Origin: Bacteroides intestinalis
GTDB taxonomy: Bacteria; Bacteroidota; Bacteroidia; Bacteroidales; Bacteroidaceae
Length of the DNA: 64,000 nt
Assembly: GCF_902364365.1 (NCBI RefSeq)
Contig: NZ_CABJDN010000004.1
Span: 514,705 to 578,704 of the forward strand
Reading direction: 5' to 3'
In this document: positions 51,182 through 60,333 of the stretch, one piece after another
How positions within the stretch are numbered: the stretch's first letter is position 1
How the letters are laid out: every line of letters starts with the position of its first letter
Notes under the pieces: generated by a model
Database searches by the model: none
Told to the model about the DNA's origin: nothing
What the model saw: only the letters and a program-made list of their open reading frames with translations
Position numbers and translations under genes: made by a program

Positions 51182-52090
51182 ATGATGAAGAAATTCCTCT
51201 ATGTGATTCTCGGTGTTCTGTTTCTCTCTTCCTGTAGGTCGAATCAGTACGTACTTCCTTCTTTGCTGCCGGAGACTTCGGCAGCGGACAGTATCCGACT
51301 CGTCGATACAGAAATAATCTCTTCAAAGGCAGCTTCCGGCTACCGGGGCATCAGCCGGGTGCGGACGTACAAGTTCAGTCACCCCGATGTGCCTGCCGCT
51401 TTCGACGGTTTTCGCATTGCCTTTATTTCTGATTTGCACTACAAAAGTCTTTTCAAGGAGAAAGGTCTTGAGAACCTGGTCTGCTTGCTCAATGACCAGC
51501 GGGCAGACGTGTTGCTGGTGGGGGGCGACCTGCATGAGGGATGTGAGTATGTGGCGCCCGTCATCTCCGCCCTGGCGGCGGTGAAGGTACCGATGGGCAC
51601 CTACGTGGTGCTGGGCAACAACGACTATGAGGCTTGCTACGCCGATATTGTGCGCCAACTGGAGGCACACAACATTCATTTGCTGGAGCACCGCGTGGAT
51701 ACACTGAGGCGGGACGGGGCGGAGATTCTGATAGCCGGCGTGCGTAATCCTTTCGATCTGCAGAAGAATGGTGTATCTCCTACGCTCGCTCTTTCACCTG
51801 ATGATTTCGTGATTCTGCTGACGCATACACCCGACTATGCTGAGGATGTCGCTATAACGAATACCGACCTCGTCCTTGCCGGACATACCCACGGCGGGCA
51901 GGTGACGCTGTTCGGGCTTTATGCTCCCATTCTTCCTTCGCACTACGGACAGCGGTTTCGTGGCGGACTGAAGCGCAATTCCCAGGGAATACCGATGATT
52001 ATTACCAATGGTCTGGGGACTTCCAATAAGAATATCCGCATGTTCGCCCCCAGTGAGGTGGTGGTGATAGAACTGAATGTTCATCACTAA
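51182..52090 (+). CDS. Lipoprotein metallophosphoesterase (YaeI-like)
   Basis: The roughly 302-residue protein is a calcineurin-like phosphoesterase with a lipoprotein signal (lipobox FLSSC near residue 18) and the metal motifs SDLHY, GGDLHEG, LGNNDY, LTHTP and GHTHGGQ. YaeI-type enzymes act on phospholipid or lipid A precursors at the membrane; being a lipoprotein, this one works in the periplasm or at an inner membrane face. Start is ATG 51182 or 51185 (MMKKFLYVIL). Substrate is unknown. Confidence 0.82.
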   Translation: MMKKFLYVILGVLFLSSCRSNQYVLPSLLPETSAADSIRLVDTEIISSKAASGYRGISRVRTYKFSHPDVPAAFDGFRIAFISDLHYKSLFKEKGLENLVCLLNDQRADVLLVGGDLHEGCEYVAPVISALAAVKVPMGTYVVLGNNDYEACYADIVRQLEAHNIHLLEHRVDTLRRDGAEILIAGVRNPFDLQKNGVSPTLALSPDDFVILLTHTPDYAEDVAITNTDLVLAGHTHGGQVTLFGLYAPILPSHYGQRFRGGLKRNSQGIPMIITNGLGTSNKNIRMFAPSEVVVIELNVHH

Positions 52091-52118
52091 TCATATCCTC
52101 TTTGAATGAGAACAGAAA

Positions 52119-55088
52119 TTATTCTTCGGGCATCAGTACTACTCCCAGCTTCTTCTTGCCATCCATCTTTACTGTTACAGGTTGTTCGAAATGTACGTGC
52201 CGCAGGTATTTCGTCTCGTGTACGGCAGGTTGGGCATTCAGGAATTCCTGGTTGTATACACCGTCGTTCATAAATGCATTGATGGTGAAATACCCTACGC
52301 CGAAGGACGTCAGGTTCTGGAAGAAATGGGTTCCCTGACTGGGGTCTACACGGTAATTCGTCAGTCCGGCTTCCACAATGACGCGGGCGGCGCTGATGTG
52401 CGGCCACTTCACGGGAATGCCAAGCCAGGTGTCACTACTTCCCCAGCGTCCGGGACCAACGAGGACATAGTTTCGCCCTTCGTCCAGGAAACGTTGGTTC
52501 AGCTTCTCTATCTCCCAGGCAATCTCCTGATTGTGCGATGCACTGTAGTCATCCGTCTTCACGTAGACGACGTCATAGATATCGTTCATAATGCCATGAC
52601 CCAGGGAGTTGTTGGAGCGGAGTAGGGTTTTCTCATCCGGTATGGCAGTGAGGTCTTCGTCCAGCATTTCTTTGGTGTCTACGATAGGACGTATTTGCAG
52701 CAGGTAGAAAGTGCCCGATTTATCCTGTTCGCGGCTCATGGTGGCGGCAAACTCTATCTCGACGGGGCGGCGCATTTCCTGCTCACCGTACTTCAATACC
52801 AGTTGCAAGATGCGTGCCAACGGGAAAACATCATGTTGCAGGATGTTGGCGAAAGTGATTACCTTGCGCCCACCGGGATAAAGCCCGTCGCGGATAATCT
52901 GGTCGTAAGGGTCGTAGGTGGAGGCTATGTAGTTCAGTGCTCCATCCTTTTCCGCCTCTTTCACGTGCAGTTTCAGCAGGTTGAAGCCATCGTCCATAGA
53001 GAAATCGTGTCCGGCATTGCGCAGGTCGAGGGCATAGAAACGGGTTTGCGTCTCTTTCAGGGCTATCTCCATTTCGCTGGTTTGCAGAATCTGATGCGGA
53101 TGATAGGGAGAGAAGCGAAGCGTCATGCCACCGTCTACGATGTACTTGCCAAGACCGAGGGCGAGGTTTACCGTACCTTCTTCGGCCTTTTCATCACCGA
53201 TGGGGTAATAGTTGAGCGAACGTGCCACGCCGGACATACTGGGATAATAACGGTCGCCATATTGGTTGCCGACTACCTCTTGCAGGATGACAGCCATCTT
53301 TTCCTGGTCGATGACATTGCTTGTGGCCTGCATATACGCCTTGCTATCGCGGAAATAGACCGAAGCATATACACCTTTGATGGCGTCGGACAGCATACGG
53401 AGCATTTCGTATTTATCATCCAGATACGGAATCATATAAGTATTATAGATTCCAGCGAAGGGCTGATAGTGCGAATCTTCCAGTAAGGAAGACGAGCGGA
53501 TGGCAAGCGGTGACTTCACTACATCGAAGAAGGTGAAGAAGTCTTCCACCAACCGGTCGGGTAGTTTGGCTTTCAGGAAGTAGCGCAGGATTAAGTCGTC
53601 ATCAGCATCGGAGAGGGCTACCTGATACAGGTTGTTTGTCTCCATGAACTCGTCGAAGACATCGGTACAGAGTACCACTGTTTTAGGGATGGCAACGCGG
53701 GCATTGTCGAACTCTTCAAATTCGGGATGATGCTTCACCATGTTGTCAATAAAAGCCAGTCCGCGACCTTTGCCTCCCAATGAACCATCGCCGATACGGG
53801 CAAAGTTGGAGTAACGGTCGAAGCGGTCACGCTTGAACACAGCTACCACACCCTGGTTTTTCATCTTGCGGTATTTTACGATGGCTTCGAAGATGATCTT
53901 TCGGTGGGCATCCACGTCTTGCAGGCTGTTCCAAGTGATAGGTTTCAGGAACTCTGCCACCGGGAACATGGCGCGTGAGTAGAGCCAGCGGCTGACGTGG
54001 TTACGGCTGATATGGTAGAGGAACGACTCTGCGGGTACGGCAAAGAGGATATTCTGCAATTCTTTCAGATTCTTTACACGGGCTATCTCTTCCAGCGTAT
54101 CGGGATTGCGGAAAATGAAATCGCCGAAACCGAAGTTGTCCGATACGATGCGGCGCAGGTCCACATCCATCTTCTTGGAGTTCTTGTCGATAAAGGCGGC
54201 ACCGTATTTGGATGCATACAGTGCATTTTCCGATTCGGACGACTGGATGATGAGCGGCACGAACGGATCTTCCTTACGGATGGCGGCGCACAGCTTGATG
54301 CCTGCCAGTCCATCCTTTTCGCCACGTTCCACACGCGGGAAGCGGACATCGGTAATCACTCCTAATATATTATTCTTGTATTTCTCGTAGATACCGGTAG
54401 CTTCTTCATAGGTACGTGCCAGTACGATCTTTGGACGTCCACGCATACGCAGTGTCCGCTGGTGGGCATTCAATGCTTCGGTACTGAATTCCTGGCTTTG
54501 CTTCAGCACGAATTTATAAAGGTTGGGCAAGATGGACGAGTAGAACCGGATACCGTCTTCCACTACCAGAATCACTTGTACGCCGACTTCGTTTACATCG
54601 TGTTCCAAGTTCATTTTATCCTCTATCAGTTTGATGATAGACACCAGCAAATCGGTATTTCCCAACCAACAGAAGATATATTCGAAGGGGCTCAGGTCTT
54701 CATTGGCAATACGCTTGGTGATGCCGTGGCTGAAAGGAGTCAGTATCACCATGGGGATATGTTCGTACAGGCCCTTGATGTGGCGTGCTACATCAAAACT
54801 GTCGTTATCTCCCGTACCCGGCATGCAGATGATGAGGTCGAACGGTACGGTGGAAAGTTGTGCCAACGCTTCTTCACAGGTGGATACTTGGGTAAAACGT
54901 GGTGGATAGCGCAGGGAGAGCGATGTGTATTCGTTAAATATTTTTTCATCTATACGTCCGTCGTCTTCCAGCATGAAAGCATCATAGGGGTTGGCTATCA
55001 GAAGGACATTGAAAATGCGGCGCGTCATCAGGTTGGCGAACTGCGTATCTTTAAAATAAAGCTGGTTTAATTTAAGCTTGCTAAGCAT
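52119..55088 (-). CDS. PPDK-N domain protein with two receiver-like domains
   Basis: The 989-residue cytoplasmic protein has two N-terminal receiver-like domains. The first (about 24-160) has C88 where the phospho-acceptor Asp is expected (DLIICMP). The second (about 170-318) has E177/D178, D247 (GVITDVRFP) and K302. After them comes a PEP/pyruvate kinase ATP-grasp domain (about 438-730) with GGKGRGLAF and AIRSSSLLEDSHYQPFAG in pieces. No phosphohistidine domain or PEP-binding TIM barrel is visible; the C-terminus has a GPGRWGSSDTW motif of unknown role. It is possibly a signal-regulated phosphotransferase. A TACTTTTG -7 box is at 55119-55126. Confidence 0.75.
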   Translation of the reverse strand: MLSKLKLNQLYFKDTQFANLMTRRIFNVLLIANPYDAFMLEDDGRIDEKIFNEYTSLSLRYPPRFTQVSTCEEALAQLSTVPFDLIICMPGTGDNDSFDVARHIKGLYEHIPMVILTPFSHGITKRIANEDLSPFEYIFCWLGNTDLLVSIIKLIEDKMNLEHDVNEVGVQVILVVEDGIRFYSSILPNLYKFVLKQSQEFSTEALNAHQRTLRMRGRPKIVLARTYEEATGIYEKYKNNILGVITDVRFPRVERGEKDGLAGIKLCAAIRKEDPFVPLIIQSSESENALYASKYGAAFIDKNSKKMDVDLRRIVSDNFGFGDFIFRNPDTLEEIARVKNLKELQNILFAVPAESFLYHISRNHVSRWLYSRAMFPVAEFLKPITWNSLQDVDAHRKIIFEAIVKYRKMKNQGVVAVFKRDRFDRYSNFARIGDGSLGGKGRGLAFIDNMVKHHPEFEEFDNARVAIPKTVVLCTDVFDEFMETNNLYQVALSDADDDLILRYFLKAKLPDRLVEDFFTFFDVVKSPLAIRSSSLLEDSHYQPFAGIYNTYMIPYLDDKYEMLRMLSDAIKGVYASVYFRDSKAYMQATSNVIDQEKMAVILQEVVGNQYGDRYYPSMSGVARSLNYYPIGDEKAEEGTVNLALGLGKYIVDGGMTLRFSPYHPHQILQTSEMEIALKETQTRFYALDLRNAGHDFSMDDGFNLLKLHVKEAEKDGALNYIASTYDPYDQIIRDGLYPGGRKVITFANILQHDVFPLARILQLVLKYGEQEMRRPVEIEFAATMSREQDKSGTFYLLQIRPIVDTKEMLDEDLTAIPDEKTLLRSNNSLGHGIMNDIYDVVYVKTDDYSASHNQEIAWEIEKLNQRFLDEGRNYVLVGPGRWGSSDTWLGIPVKWPHISAARVIVEAGLTNYRVDPSQGTHFFQNLTSFGVGYFTINAFMNDGVYNQEFLNAQPAVHETKYLRHVHFEQPVTVKMDGKKKLGVVLMPEE

Positions 55089-55126
55089 GGCCTATCACGA
55101 ATTATTGGTTTGGATGGACAAAAGTA

Positions 55127-55163
55127 ATAAAAAAAAGCCAACCACGATGAGGTGATTGGCTTT
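55127..55163 (-). terminator. Terminator of the glycan cluster
   Basis: On the minus strand AAAGCCAATCAC pairs with GTGGTTGGCTTT, followed by T8. It lies 31 bp after the stop of the gene at 55194 and overlaps the -7 region of the next gene. Confidence 0.85.
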
Positions 55164-55193
55164 AATCCAGGTTGATAAGAGAATTTTATGTCA

Positions 55194-56384
55194 TCAGTTG
55201 CTGCCACCCGTATGTTGGCGGTTGTAGGCTCTGGTTGTGACGGAAATATTTCCATATTTCTTGCCCGAAACTGAGCGTTTCAGTGCAGAAACCGTATAAG
55301 TGGTTGCAGACTGTGTACCACTGATGCTTAGTGCCGTTCCTACGGATAAGGTTACATTGATAGGATAGTTTTTCTCAATCGTTGTGACACTTGCGCCTGC
55401 CAGACGGGCCAGAATTTCGATCAGATATGCGGTAAGTTTGGTTGTTCCGGAGGAGGTAATTTCCGTACCCACCTTATATTGATAAGAAGAAGTGCCTACA
55501 GCCATATCGCCGCTACCATACAGATTGTCAAAAGTGTTTGGATTGAATGTTAAAACTTCGCTGGATGTCTTGGTTGTAATACTTGCGTTCAGGAACAGGG
55601 AGTAGGATGTGAAAGAGTCTGCTGTCACGGAAATTGTTCCTTCATTAACCTCAAACGGAGCATTTACCCATAAACCGTTGACCAGCTTCTTGGCAGAAAC
55701 GCTGCCTGTTATTTCAGCATCCACATTATATGTCAGGGTCATCGGTGTAGAAAGGGTGGCTGATGCATTAGAGCACTTCAGGTTTGTTCCTACCAGAAGT
55801 ACGGATTCTTCACTTGCCCGTGTAGATCTGGATTTAGCGGCATCGTTTATGCTATAAATCGGAGTTATTGTAATAGTCGCGGTTTTGTCTGATACGGCAT
55901 TCTCCGGCACTGTTACGGTAATCTCAATTTTTGCCTTCTCATTACCTTTCACGGTTTCGGTCTCCACTTTGGCTTCGCCCACACCGTCTTCATTAGTGGT
56001 TATGGTTATACCTTCGTTGGCAAGAGTGGCATTCCAGAGGACAATGCTTCCCTTTTCACTGTTTTCCACACTTACGCTCTCTTCTTTGGCAATTTTGCCG
56101 TTGGCTTCCGCTTTCAGAGTGTGACTTCCTGCTTTTACGTTTTCAAAGGCATACGTTCCGTCGGCAGAGGTTTTTAAAGTTGTGGTTCCGTCCATTGTGA
56201 CGGTAGCTCCATTGATACCTTCTCCACTGACACCTGTAATCACACCACTGATACTGTTGGTAACGGGCACTTCCGGCGGCGTTACGTTTTCGTAGTCCGG
56301 ATCATCGTCTTTACAGTTTGCCATACCTACAGCGAGGAAGGCAACAAGGAGCATAAAGGCTCCCTTCTTTACAAATTTTTCCAT
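55194..56384 (-). CDS. Ig-like/carboxypeptidase regulatory domain lipoprotein
   Basis: The 396-residue lipoprotein has a signal with lipobox MANC (near residue 21) followed by KDDDPD, an acid-rich surface-export type. A carboxypeptidase regulatory-like domain (about 45-105, SGVITGVSGEGINGATV split) is followed by beta-sandwich repeats rich in Thr and Ser. It looks like a surface anchor or glycan-binding structural protein. The frame is open to 56513; the ATG at 56382-56384 is chosen for its signal peptide. It is the last gene of the cluster. Confidence 0.72.
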   Translation of the reverse strand: MEKFVKKGAFMLLVAFLAVGMANCKDDDPDYENVTPPEVPVTNSISGVITGVSGEGINGATVTMDGTTTLKTSADGTYAFENVKAGSHTLKAEANGKIAKEESVSVENSEKGSIVLWNATLANEGITITTNEDGVGEAKVETETVKGNEKAKIEITVTVPENAVSDKTATITITPIYSINDAAKSRSTRASEESVLLVGTNLKCSNASATLSTPMTLTYNVDAEITGSVSAKKLVNGLWVNAPFEVNEGTISVTADSFTSYSLFLNASITTKTSSEVLTFNPNTFDNLYGSGDMAVGTSSYQYKVGTEITSSGTTKLTAYLIEILARLAGASVTTIEKNYPINVTLSVGTALSISGTQSATTYTVSALKRSVSGKKYGNISVTTRAYNRQHTGGSN

Positions 56385-56428
56385 AAAATAAAAGTTTAAT
56401 GATATTGATGATGAAAAATAAATAACTA

Positions 56429-57229
56429 TCACAATAGATTCATACAGAAGCAAATGCCTCCGGTGAAATATCTTCCGTCCTGTAAGGAAGATTGTAGCAG
56501 CAGATGCTTCCACAACTTCCAGTCGAAGCCTACATTTACCTCATTACCGGTATACTCTGCTATCAGTCGCAAGTTTTTTTGGAAAGAAGGTTGAAAAGTG
56601 ATGCCACCAACAGGTCCGTTCCACTTGCTATTGTAGCTGCGCTTCCATTTGCGGTAAGCCAGATGGATGCCTACAACTTGGTTTTGTAGAGAGAAATGTT
56701 TGGTGGCGGCAATGTAGAAGTTGCAGAAGTATTGGCTCAACCCGTCACCGTTTACTGTCTTATCATTTTCTTTCCCGGTTCCTGTCCGGCTGCTTGTGCC
56801 ATATGGGTCATTGGAGCCGATGGCAATGCTGGGCCACCATTTGTTTTCTTTTAGCGGCTGTATCTTGATGGAGAAGTATCGGTCTTTGAAGCGCAGTCGG
56901 GGTGCCCCCTCTAGCACTTGTCCGTCAATGTTTATCGCCTTACCCTTTTGTAGAGTGCAGGTATATCCTATTTCCATCCACGAGAAAGGAGTTATACTCA
57001 GATAGTGGCTTAAAGTGTTGTATTTTCCTCCATAGTTGAAGCCTCGGTCCGGAGTGAAGTTCTTGTTCAGAAAGTGCGCTCCAATGCGGATCTCTCCGGC
57101 TTTATCCATATCCGCACTCGGCACATGAATCAATCCGCTCATGCCCGTATATTGCTGAGCATGGATTTGCTTTATGCTTCCTGTCAGAAACAGGAAACTT
57201 AGTATCATCAGCATAGTAGTGCGTTTCAT
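56429..57229 (-). CDS. YjbH-like outer membrane protein, second of a pair
   Basis: The 266-residue protein has a signal peptide (about 1-24, ending IHAQ) and the YTGMSGLIHVPSADMDKAGEIRIG start typical of YjbH-like and related barrel proteins linked to polysaccharide export (in pieces). Beta-strand repeats with Trp/Tyr ends fit an outer membrane barrel. Its ATG (57227-57229) overlaps the stop of the gene at 57226 (ATGA), so the two are co-translated. In Proteobacteria YjbH is one protein of about 700 residues; here the function may be split in two. Confidence 0.7.
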   Translation of the reverse strand: MKRTTMLMILSFLFLTGSIKQIHAQQYTGMSGLIHVPSADMDKAGEIRIGAHFLNKNFTPDRGFNYGGKYNTLSHYLSITPFSWMEIGYTCTLQKGKAINIDGQVLEGAPRLRFKDRYFSIKIQPLKENKWWPSIAIGSNDPYGTSSRTGTGKENDKTVNGDGLSQYFCNFYIAATKHFSLQNQVVGIHLAYRKWKRSYNSKWNGPVGGITFQPSFQKNLRLIAEYTGNEVNVGFDWKLWKHLLLQSSLQDGRYFTGGICFCMNLL

Positions 57230-58143
57230 CGTCTGCCTCCTTTCTTGATTGTAAAGTCCGGTGCCATTCGGTTGGCTCCCCATTGCAGGAGGTTTCGGTC
57301 GAAGTTACCTTCGCGTTCATTCTCTTCCGGATCCGTGGTGTACATTTTCACTGCATAAGGCAATCCATGAATATCGTATGTCAGCCTGAAGTTCGATGCC
57401 GGGCGTACCATCACCTTACGTGCTTTCCGCTTATAGGGTGGAATCATCATCACTACCTTGAAACCACCGTCTTCCTTGCCCTTGTTGCTATACTGTGCGT
57501 ATACTCCTACCGTGCAATGCTTGAAGTGGCGCATTGCTTCAGCCATTACGCCATAGTCCTCATACAGGTATCTTCCTCCGTGCAGTCGTAACTCTGTGTT
57601 CACTTTTTCTAAATATACATTCATACCGATCTGTCCAGTCACTCTCTTCATCTTGCTACATTCCCAGTCTACGGCCATCGAGCAGAAGCCCGTCAGCCCT
57701 ACCTGTGCATCCAGTGCCAACCATCGGTTCACGGGATACATCCATTTCACATCCAGTCCATACCGTTCTCGACCGAACAGACCTCCGCTTACCTTCAAGA
57801 ACTGGCTACCACTCCAGTTCCACTCTTTCGACAGCACTGCCAGGTTCAGGCGGACTTTCTTGTAGCGGTCACCATAATCGTTATAAACAGGAACTATTGC
57901 CTGCCCCGCCAACTGCCATCGGTCACCGATGTGCCATTTCACACCGGGTGTCAAGTTTACCAACACATCATACATCTTCGTGTAAAAGATGTCTCGATAG
58001 TGAAGTTCCGCACCTGCAAAGATTTCTACTTTTGGACCGGGCATCTCTTGCGAAAGAATCGTCATGGACGGCAGTAACAGCAAGGCTGCCATCCACAAGC
58101 GTCCCCTTTTCCCGATTAATAATTTGTTGTTAGAGTTCAACAT
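57226..58143 (-). CDS. YjbH-like outer membrane protein, first of a pair
   Basis: The 305-residue protein has a signal peptide (about 1-31, ending LSQ), followed by a long beta-rich region with many Trp, Tyr and Arg, as expected of an outer membrane barrel or polysaccharide secretion factor. Weak likeness to YjbH-type domains is inferred from composition and from its partner at 56429. Its start overlaps the glycosyltransferase stop at 58130 by 14 bp, tying it to the glycan operon. Start ATG 58141-58143 is preferred to the open frame up to 58203. Confidence 0.62.
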   Translation of the reverse strand: MLNSNNKLLIGKRGRLWMAALLLLPSMTILSQEMPGPKVEIFAGAELHYRDIFYTKMYDVLVNLTPGVKWHIGDRWQLAGQAIVPVYNDYGDRYKKVRLNLAVLSKEWNWSGSQFLKVSGGLFGRERYGLDVKWMYPVNRWLALDAQVGLTGFCSMAVDWECSKMKRVTGQIGMNVYLEKVNTELRLHGGRYLYEDYGVMAEAMRHFKHCTVGVYAQYSNKGKEDGGFKVVMMIPPYKRKARKVMVRPASNFRLTYDIHGLPYAVKMYTTDPEENEREGNFDRNLLQWGANRMAPDFTIKKGGRR

Positions 58144-59215
58144 CTTTATATAATGCTTCGTATTGTTGGGATATATGCTTCCATGTATACCGTCTTTCCG
58201 CAATTTCTTTCAGCGGTTCTCCGTTTTCCTCTGTTCCGCGCAGCAGCTCTACCAATTGTTTGCTGTTTCCAAAGTAGCAGGCCTTGTTTTCGGTAGTTTC
58301 TCGGTTGTAGATCACATCGTATGCCAAAATGGGCTTGCCGAAAAACATGGCTTCCACTAATGATGGATTTGTACCTCCGGCGCTATGACCATGAATATAG
58401 ATTCTCGCATTGTTTCTTAATGTATATAGTACATCAAGAGTATATACAGCGTTTAACATACAAATATTCGGATATTTGGAGTATTTCCTCTGCAACTCCT
58501 TTCCGTATGTACTATATTTCCAGTTACCTATAAACACCAGTTTCTGTCCCACTTCCGCAAATGCCTCGAGCGTAATGTGACAATTGTTTTCAGGCTCAAT
58601 GCGACAAATAGAAATGGCATATTCCTTTTTTGTAAGCCCGTATTTTTCTAATATTTCGTTTTGTCTCATCATTGGCACATCCCTTAATACATGATTTCCG
58701 CCGTAAGCTATCAGTTCCGAATGCTTGTGGTAGGTATCTGTCACATAGTCCTGAATTCCTTTGTTATCGGTAATCACTACATCCGCATAGCGTACTGCCA
58801 TTGCTTCACTTGTTCGCAGAAACCATCTGGCAAACTTGCTCCATTTGGCCCTCCGGTGTTCCAATCCGTCAATGTTCACTATCAGTTGCTTACGATACAA
58901 TAGCCTGAAGATGGGTAGGAAAATGCAGCCCGACACGCCTAATATGACTACGGCATCGTAACCTCGCAAACATTTAAGCATCGACAGAATATCATAAGGA
59001 GTGCTTTGTATCCCATTAGCATGGAATAGCGGGATGTACTTCAGTTGTGCTTCCTTGTAGGTTTTCATGCGTGTGGCATAATCCTTACCACTACAAAAAA
59101 CGGTATAACGGACTTCGGAGCAACAGTTATCACCGATAATGTTCTCCACTAAAGTCTCAAAACCGCCATATTTCGCAGGCACTCCTTGGATGCCTACAAT
59201 AGCTACTTGTTTCAT
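58130..59215 (-). CDS. DUF1972/GT4 family glycosyltransferase
   Basis: The 361-residue protein starts MKQVAIVGIQGVPAKYGGFE, the hallmark of the DUF1972 rhamnosyl/glycosyltransferase N-domain, and has a GT-B C-domain with HGHSAGGTNPSLVEAM, the usual nucleotide-sugar EX7E-like region. It would add a sugar such as rhamnose to a lipid-linked glycan on the cytoplasmic side. The dTDP-sugar made by RfbAB may be a donor. It overlaps the next gene by 14 bp. Confidence 0.85.
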   Translation of the reverse strand: MKQVAIVGIQGVPAKYGGFETLVENIIGDNCCSEVRYTVFCSGKDYATRMKTYKEAQLKYIPLFHANGIQSTPYDILSMLKCLRGYDAVVILGVSGCIFLPIFRLLYRKQLIVNIDGLEHRRAKWSKFARWFLRTSEAMAVRYADVVITDNKGIQDYVTDTYHKHSELIAYGGNHVLRDVPMMRQNEILEKYGLTKKEYAISICRIEPENNCHITLEAFAEVGQKLVFIGNWKYSTYGKELQRKYSKYPNICMLNAVYTLDVLYTLRNNARIYIHGHSAGGTNPSLVEAMFFGKPILAYDVIYNRETTENKACYFGNSKQLVELLRGTEENGEPLKEIAERRYTWKHISQQYEALYKDVEL

Positions 59216-59232
59216 AAAAATAGAAGGATTAT

Positions 59233-60333
59233 TTATGATAAGGAATTATACCCTTGTAAAGTCTGCCTTGCTGTGTCTTCCCATTTATAATTTTCCTGAA
59301 TTCTTTCAAGAAGTTTTTCATCGAAAGGCGCTTTATAAGCCTGTTCGACTGCGTCACGTATAGAGGTTAAATCATCCGGTTCGCAATAGAAGGCAGAATC
59401 TTTAAAGTAATCTTCCGTATCACCTTTTTTGGTCACCACTATATTAGTGTGCATTATTCCAGCTTCCAAAGAAGATAATCCGGGTGTTTCCATCCAAGAA
59501 GCCAATATATGTACCTTTGCTAACTTATAGAATTGAGGTAATTTCTCATGTTCTATCTGTCCTAAAAAGAATGTATTTGAATTTGCTTCTTCTTGACACT
59601 TCTCATAGTATCTCTTGAAATTGGCTCCGGCTTTCCCTATAAATACGAATTTATAAGGCAGGTCTTTGCAAGCTCGAATAATATTCAACTGATTTTTTCT
59701 ACCTTCTATGCGTGATACGCAAAGCACGCAATCTCTATATTGCTTCAGTTCCGGTGATAATTGGATTTTGTTGTAATCGAACTTGTTTATATCTACAGCG
59801 TTGGCTACTGCCACATAATTATACTTCTTTAAATTGAAATCCTTAGCTACCCGCAGCATTTCCGAGTCGGAATTAGGCAGAAATACATCTACCATTTTTA
59901 TAATCTTCTTCTGCAATCTCTTATGTCCATTCAATAGATAAATGGCTGTACCCTTATTGAATTCAAGGTTCAAGACCGCACGGGCAATTACTTTCAAATA
60001 TTCAATTTGTGTAATTGAAAGAAGATTGTTCATCACCTGTAATATTCCACCACGGGCTTTTTTCTCGTATTCTTCGTATGGCCCATAAATAGTGGATAAG
60101 GCAACTTTTTTCCCATACTTCTTGGCGTTCTTCACTTGGAGATACAACTCTTGCGGACGCATTAAGTTAAAGACATGAACAATATCATACTCTGAAACAT
60201 CGGGTGCCAGTTCCAGCGACACATCTACCTTTATGCCCAACTTTTCCAAGTATTCTTTCGTTTTCATTATTTGTGTGGTATCTCCGCCAGGCACACTATA
60301 GAGTGTTTTGCGTGATTGAAAAAGTACATTCAT
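59233..60333 (-). CDS. GT4 family glycosyltransferase
   Basis: The 366-residue protein has the GT-B fold of family 4: N-terminal GGDTTQIMKTKEYLEKLG, the mid VSRIEGRKNQLNIIRAC and the C-terminal PGLSSLEAGIMHTNIVVT donor-binding motif. It is likely retaining and acts in the cytoplasm. It lies 17 bp upstream of the DUF1972 gene and directly abuts wecB (60334). Acceptor and sugar are unknown. Confidence 0.86.
   Translation of the reverse strand: MNVLFQSRKTLYSVPGGDTTQIMKTKEYLEKLGIKVDVSLELAPDVSEYDIVHVFNLMRPQELYLQVKNAKKYGKKVALSTIYGPYEEYEKKARGGILQVMNNLLSITQIEYLKVIARAVLNLEFNKGTAIYLLNGHKRLQKKIIKMVDVFLPNSDSEMLRVAKDFNLKKYNYVAVANAVDINKFDYNKIQLSPELKQYRDCVLCVSRIEGRKNQLNIIRACKDLPYKFVFIGKAGANFKRYYEKCQEEANSNTFFLGQIEHEKLPQFYKLAKVHILASWMETPGLSSLEAGIMHTNIVVTKKGDTEDYFKDSAFYCEPDDLTSIRDAVEQAYKAPFDEKLLERIQENYKWEDTARQTLQGYNSLS

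Noticed and set aside
52695..53486. 263-residue plus-strand frame opposite the PPDK-N protein
   Set aside because: The sense gene has conserved motifs here; the antisense frame has none.
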